A stretch of 64,000 nucleotides of DNA from Nioella sp. MMSF_3534. GTDB lineage: Bacteria > Pseudomonadota > Alphaproteobacteria > Rhodobacterales > Rhodobacteraceae. How positions within the stretch are numbered: position 1 is the stretch's first letter; each line of letters opens with the position of its first letter. Both the position numbers and the translations under genes were made by a program. The notes under the pieces were generated by a model. The model did not search any database. It saw nothing but the letters and a program-made list of their open reading frames with translations, and was not told the DNA's origin. Below are positions 45,477 to 55,505 of this stretch, in pieces. The stretch spans positions 62,001-126,000 of the forward strand of contig NZ_JASHJX010000005.1 of NCBI RefSeq assembly GCF_030732985.1. The letters are read 5' to 3'.

Positions 45477-46577
45477 TTACCGGTAGTGCAACGACACACC
45501 GTCCTTGAACACATGCACCTTGTCGGGCGCGGCGGTCAGGGTCACCTGCTGGCCGCGCAGTCCCCGATGGATGCCGTGCAGCTTGGCGATGACCGTGTCG
45601 GTGTCCTCAGAAGCGCTCGGAGTGGTGAAGTAGAGCTGTGTCACCTCGCCAAGCGCCTCGGTGATATCGACGGTGCCGGCAAAGGCGTAATCCGGGCCAT
45701 CCGTGGGCACCATATCCTCGGGCCGGATGCCGACCTCTACCTCGGCGCCCATATCGGCCTCGGTCGAAGGATAGTTGGAGGTGATGCGCCCTGCCCCGTC
45801 AGACAGTTCCAGCGTCGTGACCTCTCCGGTGCCGACGATCTTGCCCGCCAGCAGGTTCATCGCCGGGCTGCCGATGAACTGCGCCACGAAGGTGGACCGG
45901 GGCCGTTCATAGAGCTCCAACGGGCTGCCCACCTGCGCGATGCCCTTGTTGGCCAGAACCACGATACGGCTGGCCAGTGTCATCGCTTCCACCTGGTCGT
46001 GGGTCACGTAGATCATGGTCGAGTCGGGCATCTGTTCCTTCAGCTGCGCGATCTCGATCCGGGTGGCCACGCGAAGCGCCGCGTCGAGATTCGAGAGCGG
46101 CTCATCGAAGAGATACACCTTTGGATCGCGCACAATGGCCCGGCCGATGGCCACCCGCTGCCGCTGCCCGCCAGACAGCGCCTTGGGCAGCCGGTCCAGA
46201 TAATCCGTCAGTTGCAGCTTGTCGGCGGCGGCGTTGACGGCGCTGTCGATCTCGTCCTTCGATTTGCCCGCAATGCGCAAGGCAAAGGCCATATTCTCGC
46301 GCACCGTCATATGCGGGTAGAGCGCATAGGACTGGAACACCATCGCAATGCCGCGCTGCGCGGGCGGCACGTCGTTCATCGGCTCTCCGTCAATCGACAG
46401 GGTGCCGTCGGTGATCTTTTCCAGACCCGCGATCATCCGCAGAAGCGTGGATTTCCCGCACCCGGAAGGGCCGACAAAGACGATCAGTTCGCCCGTCTTG
46501 ATATCGAGATTGATGTCATTGAGGACATTCACATCGCCATAGGATTTGACAACGTCCTTGAGGATGAGATCAGCCAT
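45477..46577 (-). CDS. aglK: Alpha-glucoside ABC transporter ATP-binding protein
   Basis: A 366-residue MalK/UgpC-type ATPase energising AglF/AglG. Walker A is GPSGCGKST, the Q-loop is [14 protein letters not shown], the signature [14 protein letters not shown] and Walker [15 protein letters not shown]-terminal TOBE/regulatory domain follows ([13 protein letters not shown]). The start is the ATG at 46577 ([14 protein letters not shown]), since 62 upstream in-frame codons run inside aglA. It overlaps aglA by 8 nt and is last in the agl operon. Confidence 0.95.
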   Translation of the reverse strand: MADLILKDVVKSYGDVNVLNDINLDIKTGELIVFVGPSGCGKSTLLRMIAGLEKITDGTLSIDGEPMNDVPPAQRGIAMVFQSYALYPHMTVRENMAFALRIAGKSKDEIDSAVNAAADKLQLTDYLDRLPKALSGGQRQRVAIGRAIVRDPKVYLFDEPLSNLDAALRVATRIEIAQLKEQMPDSTMIYVTHDQVEAMTLASRIVVLANKGIAQVGSPLELYERPRSTFVAQFIGSPAMNLLAGKIVGTGEVTTLELSDGAGRITSNYPSTEADMGAEVEVGIRPEDMVPTDGPDYAFAGTVDITEALGEVTQLYFTTPSASEDTDTVIAKLHGIHRGLRGQQVTLTAAPDKVHVFKDGVSLHYR

Positions 46578-48216
46578 CGGAGCTCTCCTGTGCTGCATAA
46601 AGGGCCTGCCAGGGCCCGAGGGTCTGAAGATTGCCATCGAAGGGCGCGGCGAGCGGGGTCCAATCGCCGTCGGGCATGTCGATATCCCGCGGGCTGTCCG
46701 ACAGGTTGAAGACACACAGAACCGTGCGGCCCGCGTGCTGCCGGGTGAAGGACAGGATGCCATCCGCTGCTGTCAGCAGGGTGAAATCGCCTTTTGCCAA
46801 GGCTGGCTCGGATGTGCGGAAGCGGATCATGCGGCGGTAGAAGGCCAGCACGCTATCGGCCTTGCCCTCCTGCGCGGACACGGAATGGGACAGGTGCTCG
46901 ACCGCCACGGGCAGCCAAGGCTTGCCTTCCGTGAACCCGCCATTGGCGTTGTCGGTGACCCAGGGCATCGGCGTGCGGCACCCGTCACGGCCCTTGAACT
47001 TGGGCCAGAAGCGGATGCCGTAGGGGTCTTGCAGATGTTCGAACGGCACATAGGCCTCGGTCAGGCCCAGTTCCTCGCCCTGATAAAGACAGGCAGAGCC
47101 GCGCAAGGACAGCAGCAGAGCCGCATAGGCCCGCTGCGCCGGTTCCGACAGGGCCCACCGGCTGGCATGGCGCACGACGTCATGGTTGGAAAAGGCCCAA
47201 CAGGCCCACCCGTCGCCAATTGCCCCCTCGTAGCGCGTCAGCACCTCGCCCACCCGTTCCGGCGTGGGCGAAACCCCGGACAGGAACTCGAAGGAATAGC
47301 ACATCTGCACCTTGTCGCCGCCCGACGTGTACTCGGCCTGAATCTCCAGCCCGTATTGGGCGTCGCCCACCTCGCCCACGGCGACCGCGTCGAACTCATC
47401 CATTACCGAACGGAACCGGCGCAGGAAGGCGAGGTTCTCCGGTTGGTTCTTGTCGTAGAGGTGATCCTGCCAGTTATAGGGGTTGACCTCGGGCGCGATG
47501 GTGGCATTGCGGGCCTCTGGCGCCAGCGCCGGGTTGTCGCGCAACTCCTTGTCATGGAAGTAGAAGTTGATCGTATCCAGACGGAAACCATCGACCCCGC
47601 GTTCCAGCCAGAAGCGCACTACATCCAGCAGGGCGTCCTGCACGTCCGCGTTATGCAGGTTCAGGTCGGGCTGTTCCGACAGGAAGTTGTGCAGGTAATA
47701 CTGCATCCGCTCGCCATCCCATTCCCAGGCGGAACCGCCGAAAATGGACAGCCAGTTGTTGGGCGGTGTGCCATCAGGCTTGGCATCGGCCCAGACATAC
47801 CAGTTGGCGCGCGCATTGTCGCGGCTTTGACGGCTTTCCTGGAACCAGGCGTGCTGATCCGAGGTGTGGCTGATCACAAGGTCGATCAGCACTTTCAACC
47901 CCAGATCATGGGCGCGTTTGATCAGCGCATCGAAATCGCCCAACGAGCCGAACATCGGGTCCACATCGCGGTAATCGGACACGTCATAGCCGAAATCCAG
48001 CATCGGCGAGCGGAAGAAGGGTGAAATCCAGATCGCATCGACGCCGAGTCGCGCGATATGGTCCAACCGGTGGATGATCCCCGACAGATCGCCGATGCCG
48101 TCGCCATTGCTGTCCTGAAAGCTGCGCGGATAGATCTGGTAGATCACCGCCCCCCGCCACCAGTCCTTGTCGACAGAGGCCGCATGGGCCGGGGTCATGT
48201 CTTGCATGAGGTTCAT
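46570..48216 (-). CDS. aglA: Alpha-glucosidase, GH13
   Basis: Hydrolyses maltose, sucrose or other alpha-glucosides in the cytoplasm after import. The 548-residue GH13 enzyme starts with [26 protein letters not shown]. It has the nucleophile Asp in [16 protein letters not shown], a general-acid Glu in [12 protein letters not shown] and the transition-state Asp in [13 protein letters not shown]. It lies between the permease aglG (15 nt gap) and aglK (overlap), matching the Sinorhizobium aglEFGAK order. There is no signal peptide. Confidence 0.95.
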   Translation of the reverse strand: MNLMQDMTPAHAASVDKDWWRGAVIYQIYPRSFQDSNGDGIGDLSGIIHRLDHIARLGVDAIWISPFFRSPMLDFGYDVSDYRDVDPMFGSLGDFDALIKRAHDLGLKVLIDLVISHTSDQHAWFQESRQSRDNARANWYVWADAKPDGTPPNNWLSIFGGSAWEWDGERMQYYLHNFLSEQPDLNLHNADVQDALLDVVRFWLERGVDGFRLDTINFYFHDKELRDNPALAPEARNATIAPEVNPYNWQDHLYDKNQPENLAFLRRFRSVMDEFDAVAVGEVGDAQYGLEIQAEYTSGGDKVQMCYSFEFLSGVSPTPERVGEVLTRYEGAIGDGWACWAFSNHDVVRHASRWALSEPAQRAYAALLLSLRGSACLYQGEELGLTEAYVPFEHLQDPYGIRFWPKFKGRDGCRTPMPWVTDNANGGFTEGKPWLPVAVEHLSHSVSAQEGKADSVLAFYRRMIRFRTSEPALAKGDFTLLTAADGILSFTRQHAGRTVLCVFNLSDSPRDIDMPDGDWTPLAAPFDGNLQTLGPWQALYAAQESSDG

Positions 48217-48231
48217 GGGTCTTGATGCCCT

Positions 48232-49455
48232 TTATTTGACCGAGCCAGCCAGAAGGCCGCGCACGAGGTAACGTTGCATGGTGAAGAAGACGAGAACCGG
48301 CACCGCGATGGACACGAACGCCGCCGCCGCCAGAATACCCCAGTCTCCGCCGCGAGAGCCAAGCAGGTCATCGGCAATGCGCACGGTCATGACCTTGGAG
48401 GCGTCGTCGGAAGGCAGGAAAACCTTGGCAACCAGCAGGTCATTCCATGTCCATAGGAACTGGAAGATGGCGAAGCTGGCCAGTGCGGGGAAGCTCAGCG
48501 GCAGGATGATCTTGGTGAAGATCTGGAAATCGGTGGCCCCGTCGACCTTGGCGCTTTCAATGATGTCGCGGGGCAGCCCGACCATGTAATTGCGCAAAAG
48601 GTAGATCGCCAGCGGCAGGCCGAACCCGGTATGGGCCAGCCAGATGCCGACAAAGCTTTGCCCGATGCCGATCTGGTTGTGCAGGTTCAGCAGCGGCACA
48701 AGCGCCAGTTGCAGAGGCACCACCAGAAGGCCGACGATGCAAGCAATAAGCAGGCCACGCCCCGGAAAATCCATCCAGGCCAGCGCATAGGCCGCGAAAG
48801 CCGCAATCAGGATCGGGATGATGGTCGAGGGGATCGTGACCGTGAACGTGTTGATGAAATTGCGGAAGACGCCGTTTTCATCCGACAGGATTTCCCAGAA
48901 ACTCTGACCCTCGGCATAGGCTTCCTCACGCTCCTCGGTGGTTTGCGCGGTCAGGATGGTCAGGTAGTTGTCCATCGTGAAATCCGGCGGCGTGGCGGCC
49001 CCGAAATAGATGCGCAGTCCCCGGTCATCGGGCGTTTCCGCCGTCGTGTACCGGTAGCTGCCATCAGCATTGACCGTCAGGGTGCCGCCATCGCGGGTCT
49101 CTCCCTCGGTCCCGGCCGGGTAAGCCGTGGGTTCACGACCGGTGACGCCAAAGGCGGTGATGGACGCCTCGCCACTGGCAAAGGCTTCGGCCACTTCGGA
49201 CGTGGCGAAGATGTTGCCCTCGACGACCCAAAGATCACCCTCCTGCACCGGCTCGCCGTCATTGGCGCGGGTGCGGTAGGTCAATTCGACCGAAAAAGGC
49301 GCGTTCCACCAGCCCGAGGCGGTGATCTGGTCGCGGTCGCGGAAGGAGGAGACGAACAGCCCCACCGTCGGGATCAGCCAGGCGATGACCAGTAGCGCCA
49401 CCGAGATGTTGACAGCCCATTTCAGGCCAGAGCTTTTGCCGGCGATATTGTCCAT
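48232..49455 (-). CDS. aglG: Alpha-glucoside ABC transporter permease AglG
   Basis: A MalG-type inner-membrane permease of 407 aa. After the first helix (WAVNISVALLVIAWLIPTVGLFVSSF) comes a large periplasmic insertion (about residues 45-185) that looks like a beta-rich extra domain (GTLTVNADGSYRYTTAETPDDRGL). The remaining helices follow, with the EAA loop ESAKVDGATDFQIFTKIILPLSFPAL contacting AglK. The insertion explains the length relative to MalG at about 296 aa. Its start abuts the aglF stop (1-nt overlap). Confidence 0.94.
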   Translation of the reverse strand: MDNIAGKSSGLKWAVNISVALLVIAWLIPTVGLFVSSFRDRDQITASGWWNAPFSVELTYRTRANDGEPVQEGDLWVVEGNIFATSEVAEAFASGEASITAFGVTGREPTAYPAGTEGETRDGGTLTVNADGSYRYTTAETPDDRGLRIYFGAATPPDFTMDNYLTILTAQTTEEREEAYAEGQSFWEILSDENGVFRNFINTFTVTIPSTIIPILIAAFAAYALAWMDFPGRGLLIACIVGLLVVPLQLALVPLLNLHNQIGIGQSFVGIWLAHTGFGLPLAIYLLRNYMVGLPRDIIESAKVDGATDFQIFTKIILPLSFPALASFAIFQFLWTWNDLLVAKVFLPSDDASKVMTVRIADDLLGSRGGDWGILAAAAFVSIAVPVLVFFTMQRYLVRGLLAGSVK

Positions 49456-50432
49456 CAGCGCATCTCCTTCTGGGCCTGGCGGATGTTCCAGATCATCACG
49501 GGAAGCACCACGATCATGATCACCACGGCCACGGCGGTCGCCCGCCCGTCATCGCGGAACATGAAGCTCATCATGTAGCTTGGCAGGATCTGGGTGCCGA
49601 AATTGCCCCCGGTCATCGTGTAGACGATGTCGAAAACCTTGAGCACGAGGATGGTGATCGTCGTCCAGACCACCACGATGGTGCCCATGATCTGCGGCAC
49701 CTTGATCTTGAAAAACAGCTGGAACGGGTTCGCCCCGTCGATGATCGCGGCCTCGACCGTTTCTTCGGGGATACCGCGCAGCGCGGCCGACAGGATGACC
49801 ATGGCAAAGCCGGTCTGGATCCACACGAGGATCGCCATCAGGAAGAAGTTGTTCCAGAACGGCACCTGCACCGGGTCCATCGGGTCAAGCCCGATCACGT
49901 CGCGCATGGCGTTGATGATACCGATATCGGGGTCGCCCGCGTAGACGAATTTCCAGATCAGCGAGGCCCCCACGAAAGAGATCGCCATCGGCATGAAGAT
50001 CAGTGACTTGGCGATATTGCCCCAGGACAGCCGGTCGGTCAGCTGCGCCACCAGCAGGCCAAGGAAGGTCGCGGCGGCGGGCACGACAAGCGCCCAGAGG
50101 GCGTTATTCAGAAGCGCCTGCAGGAACTCCGGGTCACCAAACAGAAACCCGTAATTGTCGAGCCCGATAAACTCATCCCCGGCCCGGTTGTGCATCGAGC
50201 GCCACAGGCTGCCGATCACCGGGTAGACCAGGTAGAGCGACAGGGCGAAGATTGCCGGAAAGAGGAACAGCCAGGGCCGGACGGCGGTGGCGCGGTTGAT
50301 ATTGCGACCCGCCTGGGGGCCACGGGGCGGAAAGATTACTTTGTCGAGGATCAGGTTCGCGGCGTAGAAATAGCCCACGCAACCGAACACGCCCACGACG
50401 ATGGTAATCACACCCTGCAAAAGCGGTGACAT
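49455..50432 (-). CDS. aglF: Alpha-glucoside ABC transporter permease AglF
   Basis: A MalF-type permease of 325 aa with about seven or eight helices (AVRPWLFLFPAIFALSLYLVYPVIGSLW and others). It has the EAA loop VEAAIIDGANPFQLFFKIKVPQIMGTI for AglK contact. It precedes aglG directly and follows aglE after 69 nt, in which a 12-bp hairpin lies. Confidence 0.94.
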   Translation of the reverse strand: MSPLLQGVITIVVGVFGCVGYFYAANLILDKVIFPPRGPQAGRNINRATAVRPWLFLFPAIFALSLYLVYPVIGSLWRSMHNRAGDEFIGLDNYGFLFGDPEFLQALLNNALWALVVPAAATFLGLLVAQLTDRLSWGNIAKSLIFMPMAISFVGASLIWKFVYAGDPDIGIINAMRDVIGLDPMDPVQVPFWNNFFLMAILVWIQTGFAMVILSAALRGIPEETVEAAIIDGANPFQLFFKIKVPQIMGTIVVVWTTITILVLKVFDIVYTMTGGNFGTQILPSYMMSFMFRDDGRATAVAVVIMIVVLPVMIWNIRQAQKEMR

Positions 50433-50463
50433 GACCTTGCCCTCCCGACATCAGGTCTGAAGC

Positions 50464-50493
50464 GGTCCGGGCCGCGCGGATGCGGCCCGGACC
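50464..50493 (-). other. Intercistronic hairpin between aglE and aglF
   Basis: A 12-bp perfect stem GGTCCGGGCCGC/GCGGCCCGGACC (50464-50475 with 50482-50493) right after the aglE stop, with no T tract. Such hairpins after binding-protein genes often protect the upstream mRNA from 3' decay, giving more binding protein than permease. Confidence 0.65.
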
Positions 50494-50501
50494 AGCAGGT
50501 G

Positions 50502-51845
50502 TTACTGCATCGAGTCCCAACGGTCCTGGATCGCCTGCGCCACATCGGCGGCGTCGGCACCAGAGGTGTAGTCGACCATACCGGTCCAGAACGCGCCTGC
50601 ACCGATTTCGCCCGGCATCAGGTCGGACCCGTCGAAGCGGAAGGTGGTCGCGCCCAGAAGGATCTCGTTCATCGCGCGCTGCGCGTCGGACGGGAACACG
50701 TCGAGGTTGACGCCGCTATGCGGGGTCAGGAAGCCCGACTGCGCCATCCACAGCTCATGCGCGATGGGGGTTTGCAGGAACTCCATGAAGACATGGGCGG
50801 CGGGGGCGTCATCGGTGATCGCCCAAAGCGTGCCCGCGCCAAGCACCGGGTTGCCAAGATCGCCTTCCTCATAGGATGGGAAGTAGAAGAAGTCGGCATC
50901 CGCGCCCTCGGGGAAGAAGGTCGGGATGAACGACGCCTGGCGATGCATGTAGCATTCCGGCGGGTAGGAGAAGAGGCCCGCGGGGCTGTCGCGGAAGTCG
51001 GTCGTTGCGACGGCGCTGGCGCCCCCGTTCACATAGGCATCGTTGCGGGCGAAATGGCCGAAGGCCTCGATCGCGCCGACGATGCGTTCATCGGTGAAGG
51101 GGATCTCGTTAGACACCCAGCCATCATAGACATCGGCAGGCTGCGTGCGCAGCAGCAGGTCTTCGACCCAATCGGTCGCGGGCCAGCCGGTCGCCGCACC
51201 CGAGCCCAGACCGATGCACCAGGGCGTGCCGCCATCGGCGACGATCTGGTCGGTCAGAGCCATCAACTCTTCCATCGAGGTCGGGATGTCATAGCCCGCC
51301 TCGTCAAAGGCTTCGGGGCTGTACCAGACCAGCGATTTCAGGTCGACCTTGTAGAAGAAGCCATAGAGCGCCTCGTCCCCATCGGGGCCTGCATAGGTGC
51401 CCAGATCGACCCAGGAATCGCCCGCTGCATAGTTGGCAGACACCCAGTCAGCGGTGCCATCGGCCAGCGGCGTCAGCAGCCCGCGAGAGGCCATGTCAGC
51501 GGCCAGACCCGGCTGCGGGAACACGGCGATGTTGGGCGCGCTGCCCGCCTGCGTGGCGATCACGATGTCCTGTTCGAAGCTGTCGGAGCCGGAATAGTTC
51601 ACGGTCGCGCCGGTGGCTTCCTCGAAATAGGCCAGGATGCTTTCGACCAGTTCGGCGTCGGGGCCGATCCAGGGGCCGGTGATCGACAGGGTCTGACCGG
51701 ACAGGTCATTACCGTCAGCGAAGGCGGTGAAGCTGTCCCAGTTGAATTCACCTTCGCCGGGCGCGAACATCATGTGCCCGTCGGCCTGCGCCATACCTGC
51801 GGTGAGAGCCAGCGCTGCGGCGCCGGCGAGTAACGATTTCTTCAT
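50502..51845 (-). CDS. aglE: Alpha-glucoside ABC transporter substrate-binding protein
   Basis: A 447-residue periplasmic binding protein. The signal peptide is residues 1-21 (MKKSLLAGAAALALTAGMAQA). The mature protein has the family-1 solute-binding fold (GQTLSITGPWIGPDAELVESILAYFEEATGATVNYSGSDSFEQDI). It is first gene of aglEFGAK; a LacI-type operator lies 59 nt upstream. Confidence 0.94.
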   Translation of the reverse strand: MKKSLLAGAAALALTAGMAQADGHMMFAPGEGEFNWDSFTAFADGNDLSGQTLSITGPWIGPDAELVESILAYFEEATGATVNYSGSDSFEQDIVIATQAGSAPNIAVFPQPGLAADMASRGLLTPLADGTADWVSANYAAGDSWVDLGTYAGPDGDEALYGFFYKVDLKSLVWYSPEAFDEAGYDIPTSMEELMALTDQIVADGGTPWCIGLGSGAATGWPATDWVEDLLLRTQPADVYDGWVSNEIPFTDERIVGAIEAFGHFARNDAYVNGGASAVATTDFRDSPAGLFSYPPECYMHRQASFIPTFFPEGADADFFYFPSYEEGDLGNPVLGAGTLWAITDDAPAAHVFMEFLQTPIAHELWMAQSGFLTPHSGVNLDVFPSDAQRAMNEILLGATTFRFDGSDLMPGEIGAGAFWTGMVDYTSGADAADVAQAIQDRWDSMQ

Positions 51846-51903
51846 GGTTTCCTCCCAGAATGGGCCGAAGCCCCGGTTGATTGGAACGCAGTACTTACGT
51901 TTC

Positions 51904-51915
51904 CAAAGCGCTTTG
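51904..51915. promoter_or_regulatory. AglR operator upstream of aglE
   Basis: A perfect 12-bp palindrome CAAAGCGCTTTG with the central CG typical of LacI-family sites. The same core is found in front of aglR at 52069. Confidence 0.75.
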
Positions 51916-52029
51916 ACACCTCTCTAGGCATCCGCGATTCCCGGTTTTCTGTCAATGAGGATTGTGGAATCAGCGCAAAAAGAGGCCATACACGGCCAAA
52001 AGTTCATGCTTGGCTTGTGGAATTCGCCT

Positions 52030-52057
52030 TTGACAGCCCCGGATTTTCGGGGATACT
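52030..52057 (+). promoter_or_regulatory. Candidate promoter of aglR
   Basis: A perfect -35 TTGACA (52030-52035), a 16-bp spacer and GATACT (52052-52057). Transcription would begin near 52064, immediately before the operator at 52069. Confidence 0.6.
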
Positions 52058-52068
52058 GCCCAAAGTTT

Positions 52069-52080
52069 GAAAGCGCTTTG
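52069..52080. promoter_or_regulatory. AglR operator in front of aglR (autorepression site)
   Basis: GAAAGCGCTTTG with a 10-bp perfect core AAAGCGCTTT (52070-52079), just downstream of the predicted aglR start of transcription and 16 nt before the ATG. Confidence 0.7.
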
Positions 52081-52095
52081 GGTGCCCTCTTGGCT

Positions 52096-53127
52096 ATGAA
52101 CCTCAAACAACTGTCCGAATCCCTCGGCCTGTCGCAGACCACGGTCAGCCGGGCCCTGAACGGTTATCCGGAGGTCAGCGAGGCGACGCGTCAGAGGGTG
52201 CAGGATGCCGCGCATCGCCACAACTACCGCCCCAATACGCGCGCCCGCAGCCTGGCCACCGGCCGCGCCCACATGATCGGCCATGTCATCCCGATCTCGA
52301 CCCGGCACGAGATGATGAACCCGGTCTTCTCCGACTTCATCGCCGGGGCTGGTGAGGCCTATGCAAAGGCGGGCTACGATATGACGCTTTCTATCGTTCC
52401 TGACGATGCAGAGGACGCCACCTATCGCAGCCTTGCCCAGAAAAAGACCGTCGACGGCATCGTGATCCATGGCCCCCGCGCCAATGAACGGCGGATCAAG
52501 CTGTTGCAGGATCTGGACCTGCCCTTCGTCGTGCATGGCCGGGCATCAGCCGAAGACAGCGATTATTCCTGGGTCGATGTGAACAACCGCCGCGCCTTTT
52601 CGCGGGCGACAGAACTGCTGCTGGATCTGGGCCATCGCCGGATCGCGCTGATCAACGGGTTGGAAGACATGGATTTCGCCATCAGGCGCCGTCAGGGTTA
52701 CGAAAAGGCCCTGCGAGAGCGCGGTCTGGACCCGGACCCGGAACTTGGGGCCAGCGATGAAATGACCGAGCATTACGGCTATGACACTGCCCGCCGGATG
52801 CTGGCCGGGGACACTCCGCCGACGGCCTTTCTGGTATCTTCGCTGATTTCCGCCATTGGGGTGCGCCGGGCCATCGAGGAATCCGACCTGAAAATGGGCC
52901 GCGATGTCAGCGTCATCACCCATGACGACGAGCTGAGCTATCTGGGCAATGGCAAGGACGTGCCGATCTTCACCGCCACACGGTCCTCTGTGCGCGAAGC
53001 GGGCCGGATCGCGGCCAGCACCTTGCTGGAACTGATCGAAGACCCCGCCCGCACCCCGCGCCATCACCTGTTGGAGGCCGAACTGATGCTTGGCCGATCC
53101 ACCGGCCCTGCCCCGCAAGAAAGCTGA
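52096..53127 (+). CDS. aglR: LacI-family repressor of alpha-glucoside genes
   Basis: A 343-residue LacI-type regulator. The N-terminal helix-turn-helix is canonical (MNLKQLSESLGLSQTTVSRALNGYPEVSEATRQRV), with the hinge RARSLATGRAHMIG. A periplasmic-binding-like sugar domain follows (VDGIVIHGPRANERRIKLL, DLGHRRIALINGLEDMDFAIRRRQGY). The start at 52096 places the recognition helix at the normal position; 47 in-frame codons upstream cover the operator and are excluded. It is divergent from aglE and followed 4 nt later by bglA, so it heads an aglR-bglA-glk unit. Confidence 0.94.
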   Translation: MNLKQLSESLGLSQTTVSRALNGYPEVSEATRQRVQDAAHRHNYRPNTRARSLATGRAHMIGHVIPISTRHEMMNPVFSDFIAGAGEAYAKAGYDMTLSIVPDDAEDATYRSLAQKKTVDGIVIHGPRANERRIKLLQDLDLPFVVHGRASAEDSDYSWVDVNNRRAFSRATELLLDLGHRRIALINGLEDMDFAIRRRQGYEKALRERGLDPDPELGASDEMTEHYGYDTARRMLAGDTPPTAFLVSSLISAIGVRRAIEESDLKMGRDVSVITHDDELSYLGNGKDVPIFTATRSSVREAGRIAASTLLELIEDPARTPRHHLLEAELMLGRSTGPAPQES

Positions 53128-53131
53128 CATC

Positions 53132-54448
53132 ATGACATGGACACGCCAGGATTTCCCCGAAGGCTTCCTTTTCGGGGCCGCGACCTCGGCCTATCAGATC
53201 GAAGGGCATGCGTTCGGCGGCGCAGGCCCCACCCATTGGGACAGTTTCGCCGCCACGCCCGGCAACGTGGTGCGGGCGGAACATGGGCAGCGCGCCTGCG
53301 ACCATTACCACCGGATGGGCGAGGATCTCGATCTGCTCAAAGCCCTCAATGTCGATGTTTACCGCTTCTCGACCTCCTGGGCGCGGGTGATGCCGGAAGG
53401 CACTGGCACGCCCAACCCGGAGGGGCTCGATTTCTACGACCGGCTGGTGGACGGGCTGCTGGAACGCGGGCTGAAACCTGCCGCGACGCTCTATCACTGG
53501 GAACTGCCGCAGCCCTTGGCCGACCGGGGCGGCTGGCGCAACCGGGATATCGCGGGCTGGTTCGCGGATTTCACGGAGACCATCATGGGCCGGATCGGGG
53601 ACCGCGTGTGGTCTGCCGCGCCGATCAATGAACCTTGGTGCGTCGGCTGGCTGAGCCACTTCCTAGGCCATCACGCCCCCGGCCTGCGCGATATCCGCGC
53701 CACCGCCCGCGCCATGCACCATGTGCTGCTGTCCCATGGCCGGTCGATCGAGGTGATGCGCGGGCTTGGCATTTCGAACCTCGGCGGCGTCTTCAACATG
53801 GAATGGGCCAACCCGGTGGATGACAGCCCCGAGGCCGCCCGCGCGGCTGCCACCTATGACGCCTATTACAACCGCTTCTTCCTGGAGGGCATTTTCAAGG
53901 GCACCTACCCCGCCGAGGCCCTAGAAGGACTGGAACCGCATCTGCCCGACGGCTGGCAGGATGATTTCGCCACCATCGGCCAGCCGCTCGACTGGATCGG
54001 GCTGAACTACTACACCCGCAAGAACATCGCCCCTGCCCCCGGCCCCTGGCCCGCATTGGCAGAGATCGACGGCCCCCTGCCCAAGACCCAGATGGGGTGG
54101 GAGATTTACCCGGACGGGCTCTATCACTTTCTCAAACGCACCGCCGATCTGGTGCCCGACCTGCCGATCTACGTGACCGAAAACGGCATGGCCAATGCGG
54201 ATGTTCTGGCCGATGGCAATGTGAACGATCCCGAACGGCTGGCCTATATCGACGCCCATCTGGACGCCTGCCGCCGCGCCATGGCCGAGGGCGTCGATCT
54301 GCGCGGCTATTTCATCTGGTCGCTGATGGACAATTACGAATGGGCGCTTGGCTATGAAAAACGCTTCGGACTGGTCCATGTGGACTTCGAAAGCTTGAAG
54401 AGAACGCCCAAAGCATCCTATCACGCCCTCGCGCAGCGTTTGCGCTAA
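53132..54448 (+). CDS. Beta-glucosidase, GH1
   Basis: Hydrolyses beta-glucosides to glucose in the cytoplasm. The 438-residue GH1 enzyme has the N-terminal signature FPEGFLFGAATSAYQIEGHAFGG, the acid/base Glu in APINEPWCVGW and the nucleophile Glu in IYVTENGMAN, with LKRTPKASYHALAQ at the C-terminus. The start is the ATG at 53132 (MTWTRQDFPEGF), 4 nt after aglR. Placement with glk suggests that released glucose is phosphorylated at once. Confidence 0.95.
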   Translation: MTWTRQDFPEGFLFGAATSAYQIEGHAFGGAGPTHWDSFAATPGNVVRAEHGQRACDHYHRMGEDLDLLKALNVDVYRFSTSWARVMPEGTGTPNPEGLDFYDRLVDGLLERGLKPAATLYHWELPQPLADRGGWRNRDIAGWFADFTETIMGRIGDRVWSAAPINEPWCVGWLSHFLGHHAPGLRDIRATARAMHHVLLSHGRSIEVMRGLGISNLGGVFNMEWANPVDDSPEAARAAATYDAYYNRFFLEGIFKGTYPAEALEGLEPHLPDGWQDDFATIGQPLDWIGLNYYTRKNIAPAPGPWPALAEIDGPLPKTQMGWEIYPDGLYHFLKRTADLVPDLPIYVTENGMANADVLADGNVNDPERLAYIDAHLDACRRAMAEGVDLRGYFIWSLMDNYEWALGYEKRFGLVHVDFESLKRTPKASYHALAQRLR

Positions 54449-54465
54449 CCAGGGGGATCCTGCCC

Positions 54466-55413
54466 ATGCACCGTGACATCTCGCTCGTGGCCGATATCGG
54501 TGGCACCAATACCCGCGTGGCGCTGGCCCGTGGCTTCGAGGTGCAGCGCGACACGGTTCGGCGCTATTCCAATGCCGGCGTCACCGGGCTGGACACGCAT
54601 CTGGCCCGCTATATCGAGGAGATGCAGCCCGGTGCCCTGACCGGGGCCTGTGTGGCCATTGCCGGGCCGGTGCGCGATGGCGTGGGGCAGATGACCAACC
54701 TGGACTGGCGGGTGGATCGAGAGGGGCTGGGGGCCGTCACAGGCGCGCGCAAGCTGGCGGTCCTGAACGACCTTCAGGCGCAGGGCCACGCGCTTGGCCA
54801 TCTGGAAGAAAATGACCTCGCCCGCCTGCTTCCGCAGCCCGACGCCATGCGCCACGCCGCCAAGCTGGTGGTGGGTCTCGGCACCGGGTTCAATGCAGCG
54901 CCGGTCTATGACACGGCGGGCGGGCGCTTCGTGCCGCCCTCCGAATGCGGCCATATCACCATGCCGCGTCAGACCCCTGCCCTTGCGGCGCTGGCCGAGG
55001 CGATGGAACCGCGTCACGGATTTGCCGCCGTCGAGGACGCGCTGTCGGGCGGCGGATTCGTCCGGGTGCACCGGCATCTGCATGGTGAGGATCTGGAGGG
55101 GGTCGAGATCATCTCCCGCCTGTCGCAGGGCGACCCCAAGGCCACGGAAACCGCGCGGCTCTTCATCGAGCTGATGGGAACCGTGATGGGTGATCTTGCG
55201 CTTATCCACCTGCCCTTCGGCGGCATCTACCTGATCGGCGGCATGGCGCGCGCGATCACGCCCTGGCTGGCTCCGCTCGGATTTGCCGACGCGTTCCGGG
55301 GCAAAGGCCGGTTCACCGGTTTCATGGAACAGTTCGGCGTGGCGGTGGTGCAGGACGATTATGCCGCCCTGACCGGATGCGCATCGCATCTGGGCCATTT
55401 GCCGATCGGCTGA
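54466..55413 (+). CDS. glk: Glucokinase, ROK-independent Glk family
   Basis: Phosphorylates glucose with ATP. The 315-residue protein has the phosphate-1 motif VADIGGTNTRVALA, the catalytic Asp in LAVLNDLQAQGHALG, the VVGLGTGFNAAPV adenosine-region loop, and PPSECGHITMP, all matching the E. coli-type Glk family. It is 17 nt downstream of bglA and ends the sugar unit. tRNA-Ser follows about 90 nt later. Confidence 0.93.
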   Translation: MHRDISLVADIGGTNTRVALARGFEVQRDTVRRYSNAGVTGLDTHLARYIEEMQPGALTGACVAIAGPVRDGVGQMTNLDWRVDREGLGAVTGARKLAVLNDLQAQGHALGHLEENDLARLLPQPDAMRHAAKLVVGLGTGFNAAPVYDTAGGRFVPPSECGHITMPRQTPALAALAEAMEPRHGFAAVEDALSGGGFVRVHRHLHGEDLEGVEIISRLSQGDPKATETARLFIELMGTVMGDLALIHLPFGGIYLIGGMARAITPWLAPLGFADAFRGKGRFTGFMEQFGVAVVQDDYAALTGCASHLGHLPIG

Positions 55414-55465
55414 TCACGCCACTGGCCACCCCGCAACTTTTTTGCGCGGAAGGCCCCAAGCCCCC

Positions 55466-55494
55466 TTGCACCCGGCCCGGTCCTTGCGCTATCT
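55466..55494 (+). promoter_or_regulatory. Promoter of tRNA-Ser
   Basis: TTGCAC (55466-55471), a 17-bp spacer and CTATCT (55489-55494), placing the transcription start a few bases before the tRNA. Confidence 0.55.
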
Positions 55495-55505
55495 CCGCCC
55501 GGCAC

